Source: Beijerinckiaceae bacterium (GTDB lineage Bacteria; Pseudomonadota; Alphaproteobacteria; Rhizobiales; Beijerinckiaceae). From it: a stretch of 64,000 bases of DNA. The stretch lies in assembly GCA_947475995.1 (NCBI GenBank), contig CANJNI010000001.1, forward strand, positions 164,222-228,221, read 5' to 3'. Shown here piece after piece: positions 8,440 through 18,036 of the stretch (the stretch's first letter is position 1; each line of letters begins with the position of its first letter). The notes under the pieces were generated by a model. The model made no database searches, was not told the origin of the DNA, and saw nothing but the letters and a program-made list of their open reading frames with translations. Both the position numbers and the translations under genes were made by a program.

Positions 8440-8745
8440 CTAGCGGCTGACATCCTTCGTGCCGAACAATTCGCCCAGCACGTCATTGCCCGCCCCGACA
8501 GTCTCGGCATTGACGGCCGCCGGATTCTCGAAAGCGTCCGCATGCGGTCCCGCCATCATGTGAGCGATCAGATTGCCCATCCCGTTCTGGTTCAGCACAT
8601 TCTGCTGGAAGCCTTGCGCGAAGGCCGGCATCAGGGCTTCCACGGCTGATTGCGCCTGTTCGGGGGCCAGATTGAACTGGCGCGCCAGATTGTTGATCGC
8701 TTCGCCGTTCTGCCCTGCCAGCATAATGTCATTCAGGTTGAACAT
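8440..8745 (-). CDS. N-terminal part of a split DUF937 protein
   Basis: 101-residue frame covering the start of a DUF937 domain: MFNLNDIMLAGQNGEAINNLARQ, then the AxEALMPAFAQGFQQN helix and GNDVLGELFGTKDVSR. It stops at a TAG (8440-8442) that is exactly in frame with the following GTG and 178-residue frame. ATG at 8745 has GGAG at 6 bases; a TTG four codons upstream is less likely. In intact homologues the sequence GxxDVSR-like is directly followed by the alanine-rich helix that here sits beyond the stop, so the break is a single nonsense change rather than two separate genes. Confidence 0.65.
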   Translation of the reverse strand: MFNLNDIMLAGQNGEAINNLARQFNLAPEQAQSAVEALMPAFAQGFQQNVLNQNGMGNLIAHMMAGPHADAFENPAAVNAETVGAGNDVLGELFGTKDVSR

Positions 8746-8783
8746 CTTTCGCTCCAATCAAACGTCAAAAACTGTCTCCGAGC

Positions 8784-10136
8784 CTATACGCTCGGCGGCC
8801 GGGTGGCGAGACGGCCGATCGCCCAATAGGCGGTGATCACGGAGGCGATGCCGAAGACGGCCGCGCCGGCAAGAATGCCGATCTGGGCGCCTTCGGGGCC
8901 ATAAAGATATGCGCCGAGCGTCACGAAGGGGATCGTCCCGAGGGTCGCCCGGCCCCAGTTGAAAATGGTGGAATAGACCGCAAAGCCCAGATTGTTGAAG
9001 GCGGTATTGGCCACGAACAGGCACCCGAGAGCCATCCAGGCTGCGCCGCCCCATGTGCAGAAGAAGACCACCAGCCGGGCCGTTTCGCCCTCCGCGCTGA
9101 ATGCCTTCACGATGAGCGGCGCGCAGACGATCAGCAGGACCCACATGGCCCCGGCATAGACGGCCGAAACCTGAAAGCAGCGGGTGAGCGTCTCGCGCAC
9201 CCGGTCGATGCGGCCTGCGCCGAAGTTCTGGCCCATGATGGGCCCGACCGCCCCCGACATGGCGAAGATGACCACGAACGCGACTGGTATGATGCGGTCG
9301 ATGATCGAATAGGCCGCGACGACCGCCTCGCCGAAGCGCGAGAAGACGCTGACCGAATAGGCGTTAGCGACCGGCGGCGCGAGATTGGTCACGATGGCGG
9401 GAATCGAAATCGCCATCAGCGGGGCAAAATCGCGGATTGTGGGCTTTCGTTCCGGCCATGCCAGAATTCGGTGAATGCGCACCGCGCCGTTGAGCCCCAC
9501 AAGCACGAAGACGAGGCGCGAAATCACGGTCGCGATGGCCGCGCCATTCGCCCCGAGGCCAAGACCAAGGATCAGGATCGGGTCCGCAATGGAGGTCACG
9601 ATCGCCCCGCCCAGCGTCACATACATGGAGCGGCGTGCATCGCCGACTGCGCGCAGGATGGTGGAGAGCGCCATGCCGACGCCGAGGATCATGTTGCTCG
9701 GCAGCACGATGGCCAGAAACTGCGACGCGACCGACAGCGCCACATCACGCGCGCCCAGCAGCATCAGCGCCTCTTCGCGAAAGGGATAGAGCAGCCCGGC
9801 CACGACCGCATTGATCAGGAAAATATGCACCAGCCCGGACGTGGCGATGCGCTTGGCGGCGATGCGATCTCCGGCGCCCATGTTGCGCGACACGAGAGCG
9901 CCGACGCCGATGATGAGGCCGATGATGATCGACACGAGAAAGAAGCCGATCTGCGAGGCATATCCGACGCCCGCCGTAATGTGCGGATCGCCAAGGCGCG
10001 CGACCCAGATCAGCGAGAGCAGGTCAACGAAGAATACCGCTGTCAGGCCGATGGAGCCTGTCAGGGTCATGGTCAGGACGTGACGCAGGATCGAGCCTTG
10101 CGTGAAGACGCCGGTCTGGCGCGGCGGCTGGCTCAT
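8784..10136 (-). CDS. MATE family efflux transporter
   Basis: 450 residues with about twelve hydrophobic segments in two related halves, as in Na+- or H+-coupled multidrug and toxin extrusion proteins. The first half starts with SILRHVLTMTLTGSIGLTAVF and carries a GVGYASQIGFF-type loop; the second half has MSGAVGPIMGQNFGAGR, a strongly conserved MATE loop. The start codon overlaps the stop of the upstream CPA2 antiporter gene (ATGA), so the two membrane transporters share a message. The substrate cannot be read from the sequence. Confidence 0.9.
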   Translation of the reverse strand: MSQPPRQTGVFTQGSILRHVLTMTLTGSIGLTAVFFVDLLSLIWVARLGDPHITAGVGYASQIGFFLVSIIIGLIIGVGALVSRNMGAGDRIAAKRIATSGLVHIFLINAVVAGLLYPFREEALMLLGARDVALSVASQFLAIVLPSNMILGVGMALSTILRAVGDARRSMYVTLGGAIVTSIADPILILGLGLGANGAAIATVISRLVFVLVGLNGAVRIHRILAWPERKPTIRDFAPLMAISIPAIVTNLAPPVANAYSVSVFSRFGEAVVAAYSIIDRIIPVAFVVIFAMSGAVGPIMGQNFGAGRIDRVRETLTRCFQVSAVYAGAMWVLLIVCAPLIVKAFSAEGETARLVVFFCTWGGAAWMALGCLFVANTAFNNLGFAVYSTIFNWGRATLGTIPFVTLGAYLYGPEGAQIGILAGAAVFGIASVITAYWAIGRLATRPPSV

Positions 10137-11986
10137 TCGACCTTTTCCGTCTCGCGTTCGACGATATCCTCGGCTTCGCGGTTGAGGGCCTTGGGCTTGC
10201 GGGTCGGCTGCGTCAACGGCTCAGGCTGCACGCGCGGCTCCAGCGAGGCCGAAGCAGGCTGATAAGCGCCCCCCGCCTGCTGGATCTCGAGACGCTCTAT
10301 GTCGCGGCTGCGGACTTCATCCGCCACCTGCAGGGCGACGTCGCGATTTTCGTTCAGAGCTTCGAGCGTGACGGCTCCGAACGCGATGGCGGACTCGAAG
10401 GTCTCGCGGATCTGGTAGTCCGCGCCCTTTTCGAGCACTTCGAGCGCATGAATCCGGTCATAGGCGCGGACGTGAATCTTCGCGAGAGGGAATTGCGCCC
10501 GCACGATCTCCACGATGGAACTTGCAGCCTGCTTGTTGTCGACACAGATGGCGATCACCCGGGCTTCGCCGGCGCCGGCGGCGCGCAGCACATCAAGGCG
10601 CGTTCCGTCGCCGTAATAGATCTTGAAGCCGAAACGCGCTGCGGCGCGAATTCGATCCACATTGACGTCAATGATGGTCACATCGACCTTTTCGGCGAGC
10701 AGAACCTGCACGGCGATCTGCCCGAAACGCCCGAAGCCGATGACGAGCGCGCTGCCTTTCAGGCCGTCCGGCATGGCCTCGTCCGGCAAGGTCTCGCCCG
10801 GCGTGCAGAAACGTTTCGCGGCGGCCTGCAACAGGTTGGCCACCACAGGACCAGCGATCATGGTCAGCGCGGCTACGGCGGACAGAAGGCTCGCGTGGTC
10901 CGTGCTCATCAGACCCTGAGCGGCCGCAATGGGAAACAGCACGAAGGAGAATTCGCCCGCGGGCGTCAGCACGCTCGCGCCCGCCATCGCCTCGCGAGTG
11001 CTGGAGCCAGACATGCGCATCAGGCCGAACACCAGAAGCGTCTTCAGCACGATGACGCCGAGCGCGAGCGCGATCAGCAGCGGGGCGTTCTTCAGAACCA
11101 GCGGACCGTCAATCGACATGCCGACTGACATAAAGAACAGGCCCATCAGCAGGCCGCGAAACGGCTCGATATCGGCTTCAAGCTCATGTCTGAAATGCGA
11201 TTCCGACAGCAGGACGCCTGCCAGGAACGCTCCGAGCGCCATCGACATGCCGGCCCACTGGATCAACACCGCCGAGCCGAGGACGATAAGCAGCGCCGCC
11301 GCCGTCATCACCTCATGGGCATTGGCGTTGGCCAGCACGCGGAACAGCGGATTGAGCGCGTAACGCCCCGCCAGCACCACGGCCGCAATGGCCGCAACGC
11401 CCGGCGCGATGCGCAGAACATTGGTCTGGAAATCGCCGTCGAGCGGCCCGGCCGCGCCCGCCAGCAGCGGAATGATCGCCAGAAGCGGCGCGACCATGAT
11501 GTCCTGAAACAGCAGGATCGCGAAGGCGCGCCGTCCATAAGGCGCCTGCATGGCGCTGCGCTCTTCAAGCAGTTGCAGCGCAATGGCGGTGGCCGAAAAG
11601 GCAAGCGCCATCGCCGCCACCAGACCGCCGCGCCAGCCAAGCCCCAGCACCGCGTAAAGGGCCGCCGCAATCGCCAGCGCGCAGACCGTCATCTGGCTTG
11701 CGCCCAGCCAGGCGATGTCGCGCCGCATGGCATAGAGCCGCGACGGCTTCAGTTCGAGCCCGATGATGAACAGCAGAAGCACCACGCCAAGCTCGGCGAT
11801 GTGACTGGCCGTGCCCGGATCGCCCACCAGCCCGAACCCGGCCGGACCGATGGCGATGCCCGCCAGCAGATAGCCGACCACGGCGCCCAGCCCGATGAGC
11901 CGGAACAGCGGCACGGCCAGCACGGCCGCACCCAGAAAAATCAAAATTGGCAGAAGAAATCCGCTGCCGTGCGCGGCTTCCGGCAT
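10133..11986 (-). CDS. CPA2 family monovalent cation:proton antiporter (KefB/KefC-like) with TrkA-N domain
   Basis: 617 residues. Residues about 1-390 hold some twelve transmembrane segments with the family pattern LLLFIIGLELKPSRL and FMSVGMSIDGPLV. Residues about 410-530 form a Rossmann RCK/TrkA-N domain beginning ALVIGFGRFGQIAVQVLLAE. The last 60 residues are polar and Pro/Glu-rich. KefB/KefC relatives are K+/H+ antiporters gated by glutathione adducts; gating here is not provable. The frame is open 22 codons upstream, but ATG at 11986 (MPEAAHGSG) directly precedes the first membrane helix and has a purine/G-rich stretch before it. It overlaps the MATE gene by 4 bases. Confidence 0.9.
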   Translation of the reverse strand: MPEAAHGSGFLLPILIFLGAAVLAVPLFRLIGLGAVVGYLLAGIAIGPAGFGLVGDPGTASHIAELGVVLLLFIIGLELKPSRLYAMRRDIAWLGASQMTVCALAIAAALYAVLGLGWRGGLVAAMALAFSATAIALQLLEERSAMQAPYGRRAFAILLFQDIMVAPLLAIIPLLAGAAGPLDGDFQTNVLRIAPGVAAIAAVVLAGRYALNPLFRVLANANAHEVMTAAALLIVLGSAVLIQWAGMSMALGAFLAGVLLSESHFRHELEADIEPFRGLLMGLFFMSVGMSIDGPLVLKNAPLLIALALGVIVLKTLLVFGLMRMSGSSTREAMAGASVLTPAGEFSFVLFPIAAAQGLMSTDHASLLSAVAALTMIAGPVVANLLQAAAKRFCTPGETLPDEAMPDGLKGSALVIGFGRFGQIAVQVLLAEKVDVTIIDVNVDRIRAAARFGFKIYYGDGTRLDVLRAAGAGEARVIAICVDNKQAASSIVEIVRAQFPLAKIHVRAYDRIHALEVLEKGADYQIRETFESAIAFGAVTLEALNENRDVALQVADEVRSRDIERLEIQQAGGAYQPASASLEPRVQPEPLTQPTRKPKALNREAEDIVERETEKVE

Positions 11987-12139
11987 GATCAGGCCCCCAG
12001 TGTTCCCCCAACATAATCCGGCTTGGCCGAATTGCGACCGCGAAACCGCCACGGGGAAATTTTAGGCAGGGTTCAGGGGCGCGGCGCAGCTTGAGTTTGC
12101 GGTCCCGCCCACCTAAACAGGCCGCGAAACGGTTTTGCA

Positions 12140-13093
12140 ATGATCCAGAAGCCCCGCCTGAAAGTCCTTCTCTGTGCGCCGCGCGGCTTTTGCGCCGGCG
12201 TAGTGCGGGCCATCGACGCCGTCGAGCAGGCGCTGAAGATTTACGGACCGCCCGTCTATGTGCGGCACGAGATTGTTCACAACAAATATGTCGTGGACAG
12301 CCTGCGGGCGAAGGGAGCGATCTTCGTCAATTCGCTGAAGGAAATTCCCGACACGAAAGCGCCGGTGATCTTTTCCGCCCATGGCGTGCCGAAGGCGATT
12401 CCCGAGGCAGCCGCACGGCGCAATCTGTTTACGCTCGACGCCACCTGCCCGCTCGTCACCAAGGTGCATCGCGAGGCTGAAATCCACCACAAGCGCGGGC
12501 GCGCAGTCGTGCTGATCGGCCACACCGGTCATCCCGAAGTGGTCGGAACAATGGGCCAGCTCCCCGAAGGCGCGGTCACGCTGGTGGAATCGGTGGAGGA
12601 TGTAGAGCGTCTCGCGCCTGTTTCCGGCGACATTGCCTATGTGACGCAGACGACGCTTTCGGTGGACGACACGCGCGAGATCATCGCGGCCCTCAACCGC
12701 CGCTTCCCGCAGATCGCCGCGCCCCACAAGGAAGACATCTGCTACGCCACCACAAACCGCCAGGAAGCCGTGAAGGCCATCGCGCCGCGTTGCGATGCGC
12801 TGATCGTGGTGGGTTCGCCCAATTCGTCGAATTCCCAACGCCTGCGCGAAGTCGCCGAACGCGAAGGCTGCCGCATCGTGCGGCTGATCCTGCGCGCCGA
12901 TGAAATCGTCTGGGACGATTTTGCAGGCATTGCGTCGCTCGGCGTCACAGCCGGAGCGTCAGCGCCTGAAGTGCTGGTGGAGGAAATTCTCGACGCCTTT
13001 GCGCAACGCTACGAGATGAGTGTCGAGACCGTCACGACCGCCGACGAACATGTGTTTTTCCCGCTGCCGAAGGAGTTGCGGGAGAAGGCATGA
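12140..13093 (+). CDS. ispH: 4-hydroxy-3-methylbut-2-enyl diphosphate reductase
   Basis: 317 residues, the [4Fe-4S] enzyme that makes IPP and DMAPP in the last step of the MEP isoprenoid pathway. The three cluster cysteines are seen in [17 protein letters not shown] and [10 protein letters not shown]. Other active-site segments are also present: EIVHNKYVV (His), SAHGVP (His), the TQTTLS motif and NSSNSQRL. Length is normal. In many rhizobia ispH is followed by thrB and rnhA; here a minus-strand block of aroA, rnhA and thrB lies downstream instead. The 150-base gap to the divergent CPA2 gene should contain its promoter. Confidence 0.97.
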   Translation: MIQKPRLKVLLCAPRGFCAGVVRAIDAVEQALKIYGPPVYVRHEIVHNKYVVDSLRAKGAIFVNSLKEIPDTKAPVIFSAHGVPKAIPEAAARRNLFTLDATCPLVTKVHREAEIHHKRGRAVVLIGHTGHPEVVGTMGQLPEGAVTLVESVEDVERLAPVSGDIAYVTQTTLSVDDTREIIAALNRRFPQIAAPHKEDICYATTNRQEAVKAIAPRCDALIVVGSPNSSNSQRLREVAEREGCRIVRLILRADEIVWDDFAGIASLGVTAGASAPEVLVEEILDAFAQRYEMSVETVTTADEHVFFPLPKELREKA

Positions 13094-13165
13094 GCAGGTC
13101 GCGACGCCTCATTCGGGGAGCGTGCAAAGCGCGCGGCGCAATGCACGAGGATTGCGTCGTGGAAT

Positions 13166-14449
13166 CTATCGCGCGCCCGCGCACAGCCTGTCCAGGTCGA
13201 CGAAATAGTCCGGATAGGTCTTCGCCGTGCATTCGGGATCGTCGATCACCACGCCCGGCTGGCGCAGACCGATCAGGGCGAAGCTCATCGCCATGCGATG
13301 GTCGTCGTAGGTCATCACGGTCGCGGGCTTCAGCTGGCCGGGGTGGATCGTCATGCCGTCCTGATGTTCCTCGACGTCGAGGCCCAGCCGCCGCAATTCG
13401 GTGACGACGGCTGAAACCCGGTCGGTTTCCTTCAGCCGCATATGCGCCACGTCGCGAATCCGCGTCGGGCCTTCCGCGAAAGGCGCAACGCAGGCCAGCG
13501 TCTGCGCCGTGTCGCTGATGGCGTTCATGTTGATGTCGACGCCCTTCAGCGGCCCGCCGATGACCCGGATGGCGCGCGGCAGATATTCGACACGGCAGCC
13601 CATGCGTTCGAGCGCATCGACGAAATGCACGTCGCCCTGAAGCGCCTCGCGCGTCAGGCCCTCGACCGTGATGTCGCCGCCTGTAACGGCTGCAAGCGCG
13701 AAAAAGTAGGAAGCCGCCGAAGCGTCGGGCTCGATGTCGTAATCGCTGCCCGTGTAGGGAGCCGCCCTGATCTCGAAAACATTCTTGCGCGGCTCGCTCA
13801 CCTTCGCGCCGAACTGGCGCATGTTGGCGATGGTCATGTCCACATAGGGGCGCGACACGAGTTCGCCCGTGACGGTGAGTTCCACATCCGATTGCGCGCA
13901 GGGCGCCGTCATCAGGAGCGCACTGAGATACTGGCTGGAGAGGTTGCCGCCGACGCTCCACTTGCCGCCCGGCAATCCGCGCGCGTTGACCACGACAGGC
14001 GGGCAATCCGTGCCGAGTTCGCAAGCGATATCGACGCCTGCGCGCGCCAGTGCGTCGACGAGCGGCGCGATGGGGCGCTGGCGCATGCGGGCATTGCCGT
14101 CGAGCCGGAAACGTCCCTCGCCGATGCAGCACATGGCGGTCAGGAAGCGGATGCTGGTGCCGCTGTTTTCCAGCCACAGATCAGCGCCCTTTGCGGCGAG
14201 TGAACCGCCGCTGCCAACAAGGGCGATCGCATGGGTGGCTGCGTCCTGTTCGACGTTGAGCCCCAACCGCCGCAGGCTTTCGATCATCACCTTCGTGTCG
14301 GTGCTTTCCAGCACGCCCGTAAGCCGCGTGGTTCCGCGCGCCAGCGCCGCCAGAATAAGCGCCCGATTGGTGAGGCTTTTCGAGCCCGGCGGGCGGATGG
14401 AGCCGGTGACGGGGCGACGGACAGGGATGATGGGGAGTTGGGTGGACAT
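13166..14449 (-). CDS. aroA: 3-phosphoshikimate 1-carboxyvinyltransferase (EPSP synthase)
   Basis: 427 residues, the shikimate-pathway enzyme that joins PEP to shikimate 3-phosphate. Seen: the N-terminal [20 protein letters not shown] motif, NSGTSIRF (PEP site, with the Gly kept), [33 protein letters not shown], and the C-terminal [17 protein letters not shown] and [13 protein letters not shown] segments. These motifs differ from the better-known CP4-type enzyme of Agrobacterium (GDKS and NAATG). It is also not beside cmk and rpsA, its usual alphaproteobacterial neighbours, so it may be a replaced or additional copy. It is followed by 116 bases holding a palindromic repeat and is preceded by no co-directed gene. 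Confidence 0.95.
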   Translation of the reverse strand: MSTQLPIIPVRRPVTGSIRPPGSKSLTNRALILAALARGTTRLTGVLESTDTKVMIESLRRLGLNVEQDAATHAIALVGSGGSLAAKGADLWLENSGTSIRFLTAMCCIGEGRFRLDGNARMRQRPIAPLVDALARAGVDIACELGTDCPPVVVNARGLPGGKWSVGGNLSSQYLSALLMTAPCAQSDVELTVTGELVSRPYVDMTIANMRQFGAKVSEPRKNVFEIRAAPYTGSDYDIEPDASAASYFFALAAVTGGDITVEGLTREALQGDVHFVDALERMGCRVEYLPRAIRVIGGPLKGVDINMNAISDTAQTLACVAPFAEGPTRIRDVAHMRLKETDRVSAVVTELRRLGLDVEEHQDGMTIHPGQLKPATVMTYDDHRMAMSFALIGLRQPGVVIDDPECTAKTYPDYFVDLDRLCAGAR

Positions 14450-14476
14450 CAGCGGGCGTCCTTCATTCTACACTGG

Positions 14477-14561
14477 CCGTCATTGCGAGGAGCGTAGCGA
14501 CGAAGCAATCCCTCTTGCCGTGCATCGACTCTGGATTGCTCCGCTCCGCTCGAAATGACGG
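14477..14561. repeat. REP-like palindromic repeat
   Basis: An imperfect palindrome: CCGTCATTGCGAGGAGCG and CGACGAAGCAATCC on the left mirror GGATTGCT and CGCTCGAAATGACGG on the right. The same element, with few changes, occurs at 52687-52761. It lies in the gap between aroA and rnhA. This type of extragenic palindrome is common in alphaproteobacterial genomes and can fold in RNA. Confidence 0.8.
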
Positions 14562-14569
14562 ATGTATTT

Positions 14570-15040
14570 TCACTGCGCCGCTTCATCGGCTTTTCGGCCT
14601 TTCAGAAACGGATTCATGCCGAGGCGCGCCAGAGCGTCGGCGCGCTCGTTCATTTCGTGGCCCGCATGGCCCTTCACCCAGCGCCAGTCGATCTCGTGGC
14701 GATGCGTGGCCTCATCCAGACGCTGCCAGAGTTCCATGTTCTTCACGGGCTTCCGGTCGGCGGTTTTCCAGCCGTTGCGTTTCCAGCCGTGAATCCAGCC
14801 TGTCACGCCCTGCCGCAGATATTGCGAGTCCGTGTGGAGTTCCACCTCGCAGGGTCGCGTCAGCGCTTCCAGCGCCTGAATGGCCGCCATCAGCTCCATG
14901 CGGTTGTTGGTGGTGAGCGGCTCGCCGCCGTGCATTTCGCGCTCCTTGCCGTTGAAGGTGAGGATAGCCCCCCAGCCGCCGGGCCCCGGATTGCCGGAGC
15001 ACGCCCCGTCGGTGAAAACCACAACGCGCTTGTCGCTCAT
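14570..15040 (-). CDS. rnhA: Ribonuclease HI
   Basis: 156 residues, cleaves the RNA strand of RNA-DNA hybrids. All catalytic acidic residues are in place: Asp in [18 protein letters not shown], Glu in NRMELMA, Asp in HTDSQYL and Asp in NERADALA, with the basic-handle helix ([17 protein letters not shown]) characteristic of the longer bacterial enzymes. The open frame runs much further upstream, but the family start [12 protein letters not shown] at 15040 overlaps the stop of thrB by 4 bases (ATGA), showing translational coupling. Confidence 0.96.
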   Translation of the reverse strand: MSDKRVVVFTDGACSGNPGPGGWGAILTFNGKEREMHGGEPLTTNNRMELMAAIQALEALTRPCEVELHTDSQYLRQGVTGWIHGWKRNGWKTADRKPVKNMELWQRLDEATHRHEIDWRWVKGHAGHEMNERADALARLGMNPFLKGRKADEAAQ

Positions 15041-16002
15041 CGCAACAGACCGTAGTCGCGCGCGCTCGTCACATGCTGGTGGAAGCGCAGCTTGCGCACA
15101 TATTCCAGCGGGTCCTTCGGCTTCACCAGCGCGCCGGGCGGCACGTTCAGCCAGTCGTAGAGCCGCGTCAGCATGAAGCGCAAGGCGGCGCCGCGCGCCA
15201 AGACCGGCAATGCGTCGATCTCGGCGTCGCTCAGCTTGCGCACGCGCTCGTAGCCGTTGATCAGCCCCATGCCCTTGGTGATGTTGAACGAGCCGTTCTG
15301 CTCGAAGCACCAGCAATTGAGGCAGATGGCGATATCGTATGCCAGCGTGTCGTTGCAGGCGAAATAGAAGTCGATCACACCGGACAGCTTGCCGGTAAGA
15401 AAGAACACATTGTCCGGAAACAGGTCCGCGTGAATGACGCCCCTGGGCAGATCCTGCGGCCAGCGCGCCTGCAACCAGGCGAGTTCCTCAGCAATGGTGA
15501 CCGCCAGTCCCGGCAGCACTTCGTCGGCGCGCGCTTCGCTGGCGCGGGCCAGAGGCCCCCAACCGTCGATGGAGAGCGCGTTGCGGCGCGTGATGGCGAA
15601 ACCTTCGCCGGCGCGGTGCAGAAGCGCCAGCCCCTCGCCCACCATGGCGCAATGTTTCGGGTCGGGCCGCTTGACCGACATGCCGTCCAGAAAGGTCACG
15701 ATGACGGCGGGCCGTTCGCAAAGGCGACCCAAGGCCTCGCCCTGACGGTTCTTCACAGGCTGCGGGCAGGTGATGCCGCGCTCCGCCAGATGCTCCATCA
15801 ATCCGAGAAAAAACGGCAGGTCGGTCTCGTTCACGCGCTTCTCGTAGAGCGTCAGAATGAAATAGCCGGCTTCCGTGTGGAGCAAGTAGTTCGAGTTCTC
15901 GACCCCCTCCGCAATTCCCTTGCAGGACAGCACCGCGCCGAGATCATAGGTGGCGAGAAAAATCGCGAGGTCTTCGTCGGTGACTTCGGTGTAGACAGCC
16001 AT
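15037..16002 (-). CDS. thrB: Homoserine kinase (choline-kinase fold)
   Basis: 321 residues, phosphorylates homoserine on the way to threonine. This is the aminoglycoside-phosphotransferase-like class found in alphaproteobacteria and pseudomonads, not the GHMP-kinase class of E. coli. Seen: [15 protein letters not shown] (nucleotide loop), the Brenner motif [11 protein letters not shown] and the metal motif [10 protein letters not shown]. The start [16 protein letters not shown] matches relatives. Its 3' end overlaps rnhA by 4 bases, an arrangement seen widely in rhizobia. It is divergent from the EamA gene. Confidence 0.94.
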   Translation of the reverse strand: MAVYTEVTDEDLAIFLATYDLGAVLSCKGIAEGVENSNYLLHTEAGYFILTLYEKRVNETDLPFFLGLMEHLAERGITCPQPVKNRQGEALGRLCERPAVIVTFLDGMSVKRPDPKHCAMVGEGLALLHRAGEGFAITRRNALSIDGWGPLARASEARADEVLPGLAVTIAEELAWLQARWPQDLPRGVIHADLFPDNVFFLTGKLSGVIDFYFACNDTLAYDIAICLNCWCFEQNGSFNITKGMGLINGYERVRKLSDAEIDALPVLARGAALRFMLTRLYDWLNVPPGALVKPKDPLEYVRKLRFHQHVTSARDYGLLR

Positions 16003-16100
16003 TCGGGGCGGGGTCCGGTCGGGCGGTCTCGGGGGACGGGCCGCTCCGGCAGGTGTTAGCCGCCGCGGCTGGCGAGGTCAAACCACACAAGGATTGCGGC

Positions 16101-17000
16101 ATGGCCGGACTGGCCGAATATCTGTGGGTTCTGTTCACTGTCTCGGCCTCGACGGCCCAGACGGCCCGCAACGCCATGCAGCGCGATCTCATCGGCACGC
16201 TCGGGGCCGCCGGGGCGACCTATGTGCGTTTTCTGTTCGGGCTGCCGTTTGCGCTTCTGTTTCTGGCGATCGAGGCGGCTGGTTTCGGGATGATCCCGCC
16301 TGCGCTGAACGGCCCTGCCCTGCTGTGGATCTTCGTTGGCGCGGCGGCGCAGATCATGGCGACAGGCCTGATGCTGGCCGCGATGCGCTCGCGCTCCTTC
16401 GTGGTGACGATCGCCTATACGAAAACCGAACCGGTGATCATCGCGCTGTTTGCCGTCGCGGTTCTCGGCGAGACGCCGACGCCCGCCGTGGCGGCCGCCA
16501 TCGTGATCGCGACGGGCGGCGTCATGCTCATGTCATGGCCGCGCGCGGGCGCGCAGGATGCGGGCTGGAAGCCTGCCGCGCTCGGCATCGCGGGCGGGGC
16601 CTTCTTCGCGCTCTCGGCGGTGGGGTTTCGGGGCGGCATCCTGCGGCTCTATGCCGAGTCCTTCGTGTCGGCTGCGACCACAGCGCTCGTGACAGGACTG
16701 GTGATCCAGTGCGGGCTCATATTGCTCTGGCTGGCGCTGTTCGACCGGGCGATGCTGGCAAAAATCCTGCTCGCATGGCGGCCTTCCCTGCTGGCGGGTT
16801 TCATGGGCGCATTCGCGTCGCAATGCTGGTTTCTGGCTTTCGCTACTTCGACCGCCGCAAAGGTGCGAACGCTCGGGCTGATCGAAGTGCCGATGGCGCA
16901 GATCGTCACGCGCAAGCTGTTCGAGCAGGGCGTCACGATGCGCGAATATGCGGGGATCGGGCTGATACTGGTGGGCGTGGCCTTGCTGATCAACGGCTAG
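16101..17000 (+). CDS. DMT superfamily (EamA-like) transporter
   Basis: 299 residues with about ten predicted transmembrane helices in two EamA repeats, the layout of inner-membrane metabolite exporters of the drug/metabolite transporter family. The first repeat ends with AYTKTEPVIIALFAVAVLGE, the conserved end-of-repeat signature; the second ends TLGLIEVPMAQIVTRKLFEQ. ATG at 16101 (MAGLAEYLW) is chosen over one 16 codons upstream because the upstream codons are rich in Ala/Gly and lie in the promoter gap. It converges on the AcuI-like gene with a 13-base gap. Substrate unknown. Confidence 0.86.
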   Translation: MAGLAEYLWVLFTVSASTAQTARNAMQRDLIGTLGAAGATYVRFLFGLPFALLFLAIEAAGFGMIPPALNGPALLWIFVGAAAQIMATGLMLAAMRSRSFVVTIAYTKTEPVIIALFAVAVLGETPTPAVAAAIVIATGGVMLMSWPRAGAQDAGWKPAALGIAGGAFFALSAVGFRGGILRLYAESFVSAATTALVTGLVIQCGLILLWLALFDRAMLAKILLAWRPSLLAGFMGAFASQCWFLAFATSTAAKVRTLGLIEVPMAQIVTRKLFEQGVTMREYAGIGLILVGVALLING

Positions 17001-17013
17001 GGCGCGACAACCA

Positions 17014-18003
17014 CTACGCGGGAATATCCACCACCACGCGCCCGCGAATCTTGCCCGCAAGAATGTCCTCCGCCACGCGCATCACGTCGTCGAAACCGAC
17101 ATGCTGCGTCATGGAGGCGAGCTTCTTCTGGTCGAGTTCCTTCGCCAGCCGGTTCCACGCTTCGATGCGCTTCGCCTTGGGCACCAGCACGCTGTTGACG
17201 CCGAGCAGCGCGACGCCGCGCAGGATGAAGGGCGCGACGCTCGAGGGAAGGTCCATGCCCTGCGCGAGGCCGCAGGCGGCGACTGCGCCATCCGACTTTG
17301 TTTGAGACAACACATTCGCCAGCGTGTGCGAGCCGACGGAATCAATCGAGGCCGCCCAGCGTTCCTTGCCGAGCGGGCGCGCGGGGCCGGACAATTCGGC
17401 GCGCGGAATGATTTCGTCTGCGCCGAGGCTGCGCAGATAAGCTTCCTCTTCGGGGCGTCCGGTGGAGGCCGCCACATGCCAGCCGGCGTTCTTCAACAAC
17501 GCCACCGCCACAGAACCGACGCCGCCCGCAGCGCCGGTGACGAGCGCGGGACCATCGGAGGGCTTCACGCCGTAGCGTTCCAGCGCCATCAGGCAGAGCA
17601 TGGCCGTGTAGCCTGCCGTGCCGATGGCCATGGCCTGTGCGGCGCTCAATTCCGCAGGCAGCGGCACCAGCCAGTCGCCCGGCACGCGCGCCACTTGCGC
17701 GAGACCGCCCAGATGCGATTCACCGACGCCCCAGCCGTTCAGCACGACCTGATCGCCGGGCTTGAAATCCTTGTGCGTCGAAGCTTCGACGGTTCCGGCG
17801 AAATCGATGCCGGGAATCATCGGAAAGCGCCGCACGATGGGCGACTTGCCGGTGAGGGCGAGGCCGTCCTTGTAGTTGATGGTCGAGTGCGAGACCCGCA
17901 CCGTCACGTCGCCGTCCATAAGGTCGGCGCGGTCGAAATCCACGAAGGACGCGCTCGTGCCCTTCTCGGCCTTGTCGATGCGAATGGCGCGGAACGTTGA
18001 CAT
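17014..18003 (-). CDS. Medium-chain NADPH oxidoreductase, acryloyl-CoA reductase (AcuI/YhdH)-like
   Basis: 329 residues of the zinc-free YhdH/YhfP branch of the medium-chain dehydrogenase/reductase family, which includes AcuI, the NADPH-dependent acryloyl-CoA reductase. Seen: [16 protein letters not shown] near the N-terminus, [28 protein letters not shown], the nucleotide-binding [19 protein letters not shown], and [15 protein letters not shown]. The start at 18003 ([11 protein letters not shown]) fits homologues better than the codon four residues upstream. It is 33 bases downstream-oriented from the ETF-QO gene but transcribed in the same direction after it, so both flavin- and CoA-linked oxidation steps may be co-expressed. 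Confidence 0.83.
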   Translation of the reverse strand: MSTFRAIRIDKAEKGTSASFVDFDRADLMDGDVTVRVSHSTINYKDGLALTGKSPIVRRFPMIPGIDFAGTVEASTHKDFKPGDQVVLNGWGVGESHLGGLAQVARVPGDWLVPLPAELSAAQAMAIGTAGYTAMLCLMALERYGVKPSDGPALVTGAAGGVGSVAVALLKNAGWHVAASTGRPEEEAYLRSLGADEIIPRAELSGPARPLGKERWAASIDSVGSHTLANVLSQTKSDGAVAACGLAQGMDLPSSVAPFILRGVALLGVNSVLVPKAKRIEAWNRLAKELDQKKLASMTQHVGFDDVMRVAEDILAGKIRGRVVVDIPA

Positions 18004-18036
18004 GTAGCCTCCCAAAACGAATTGCAGCGCAGCCTG

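Noticed and set aside
15041..15316. Long N-terminal extension of RNase HI
   Set aside because: It would overlap thrB antisense-free in another frame and has no homology; the family start at 15040 overlaps the thrB stop in the usual ATGA form.
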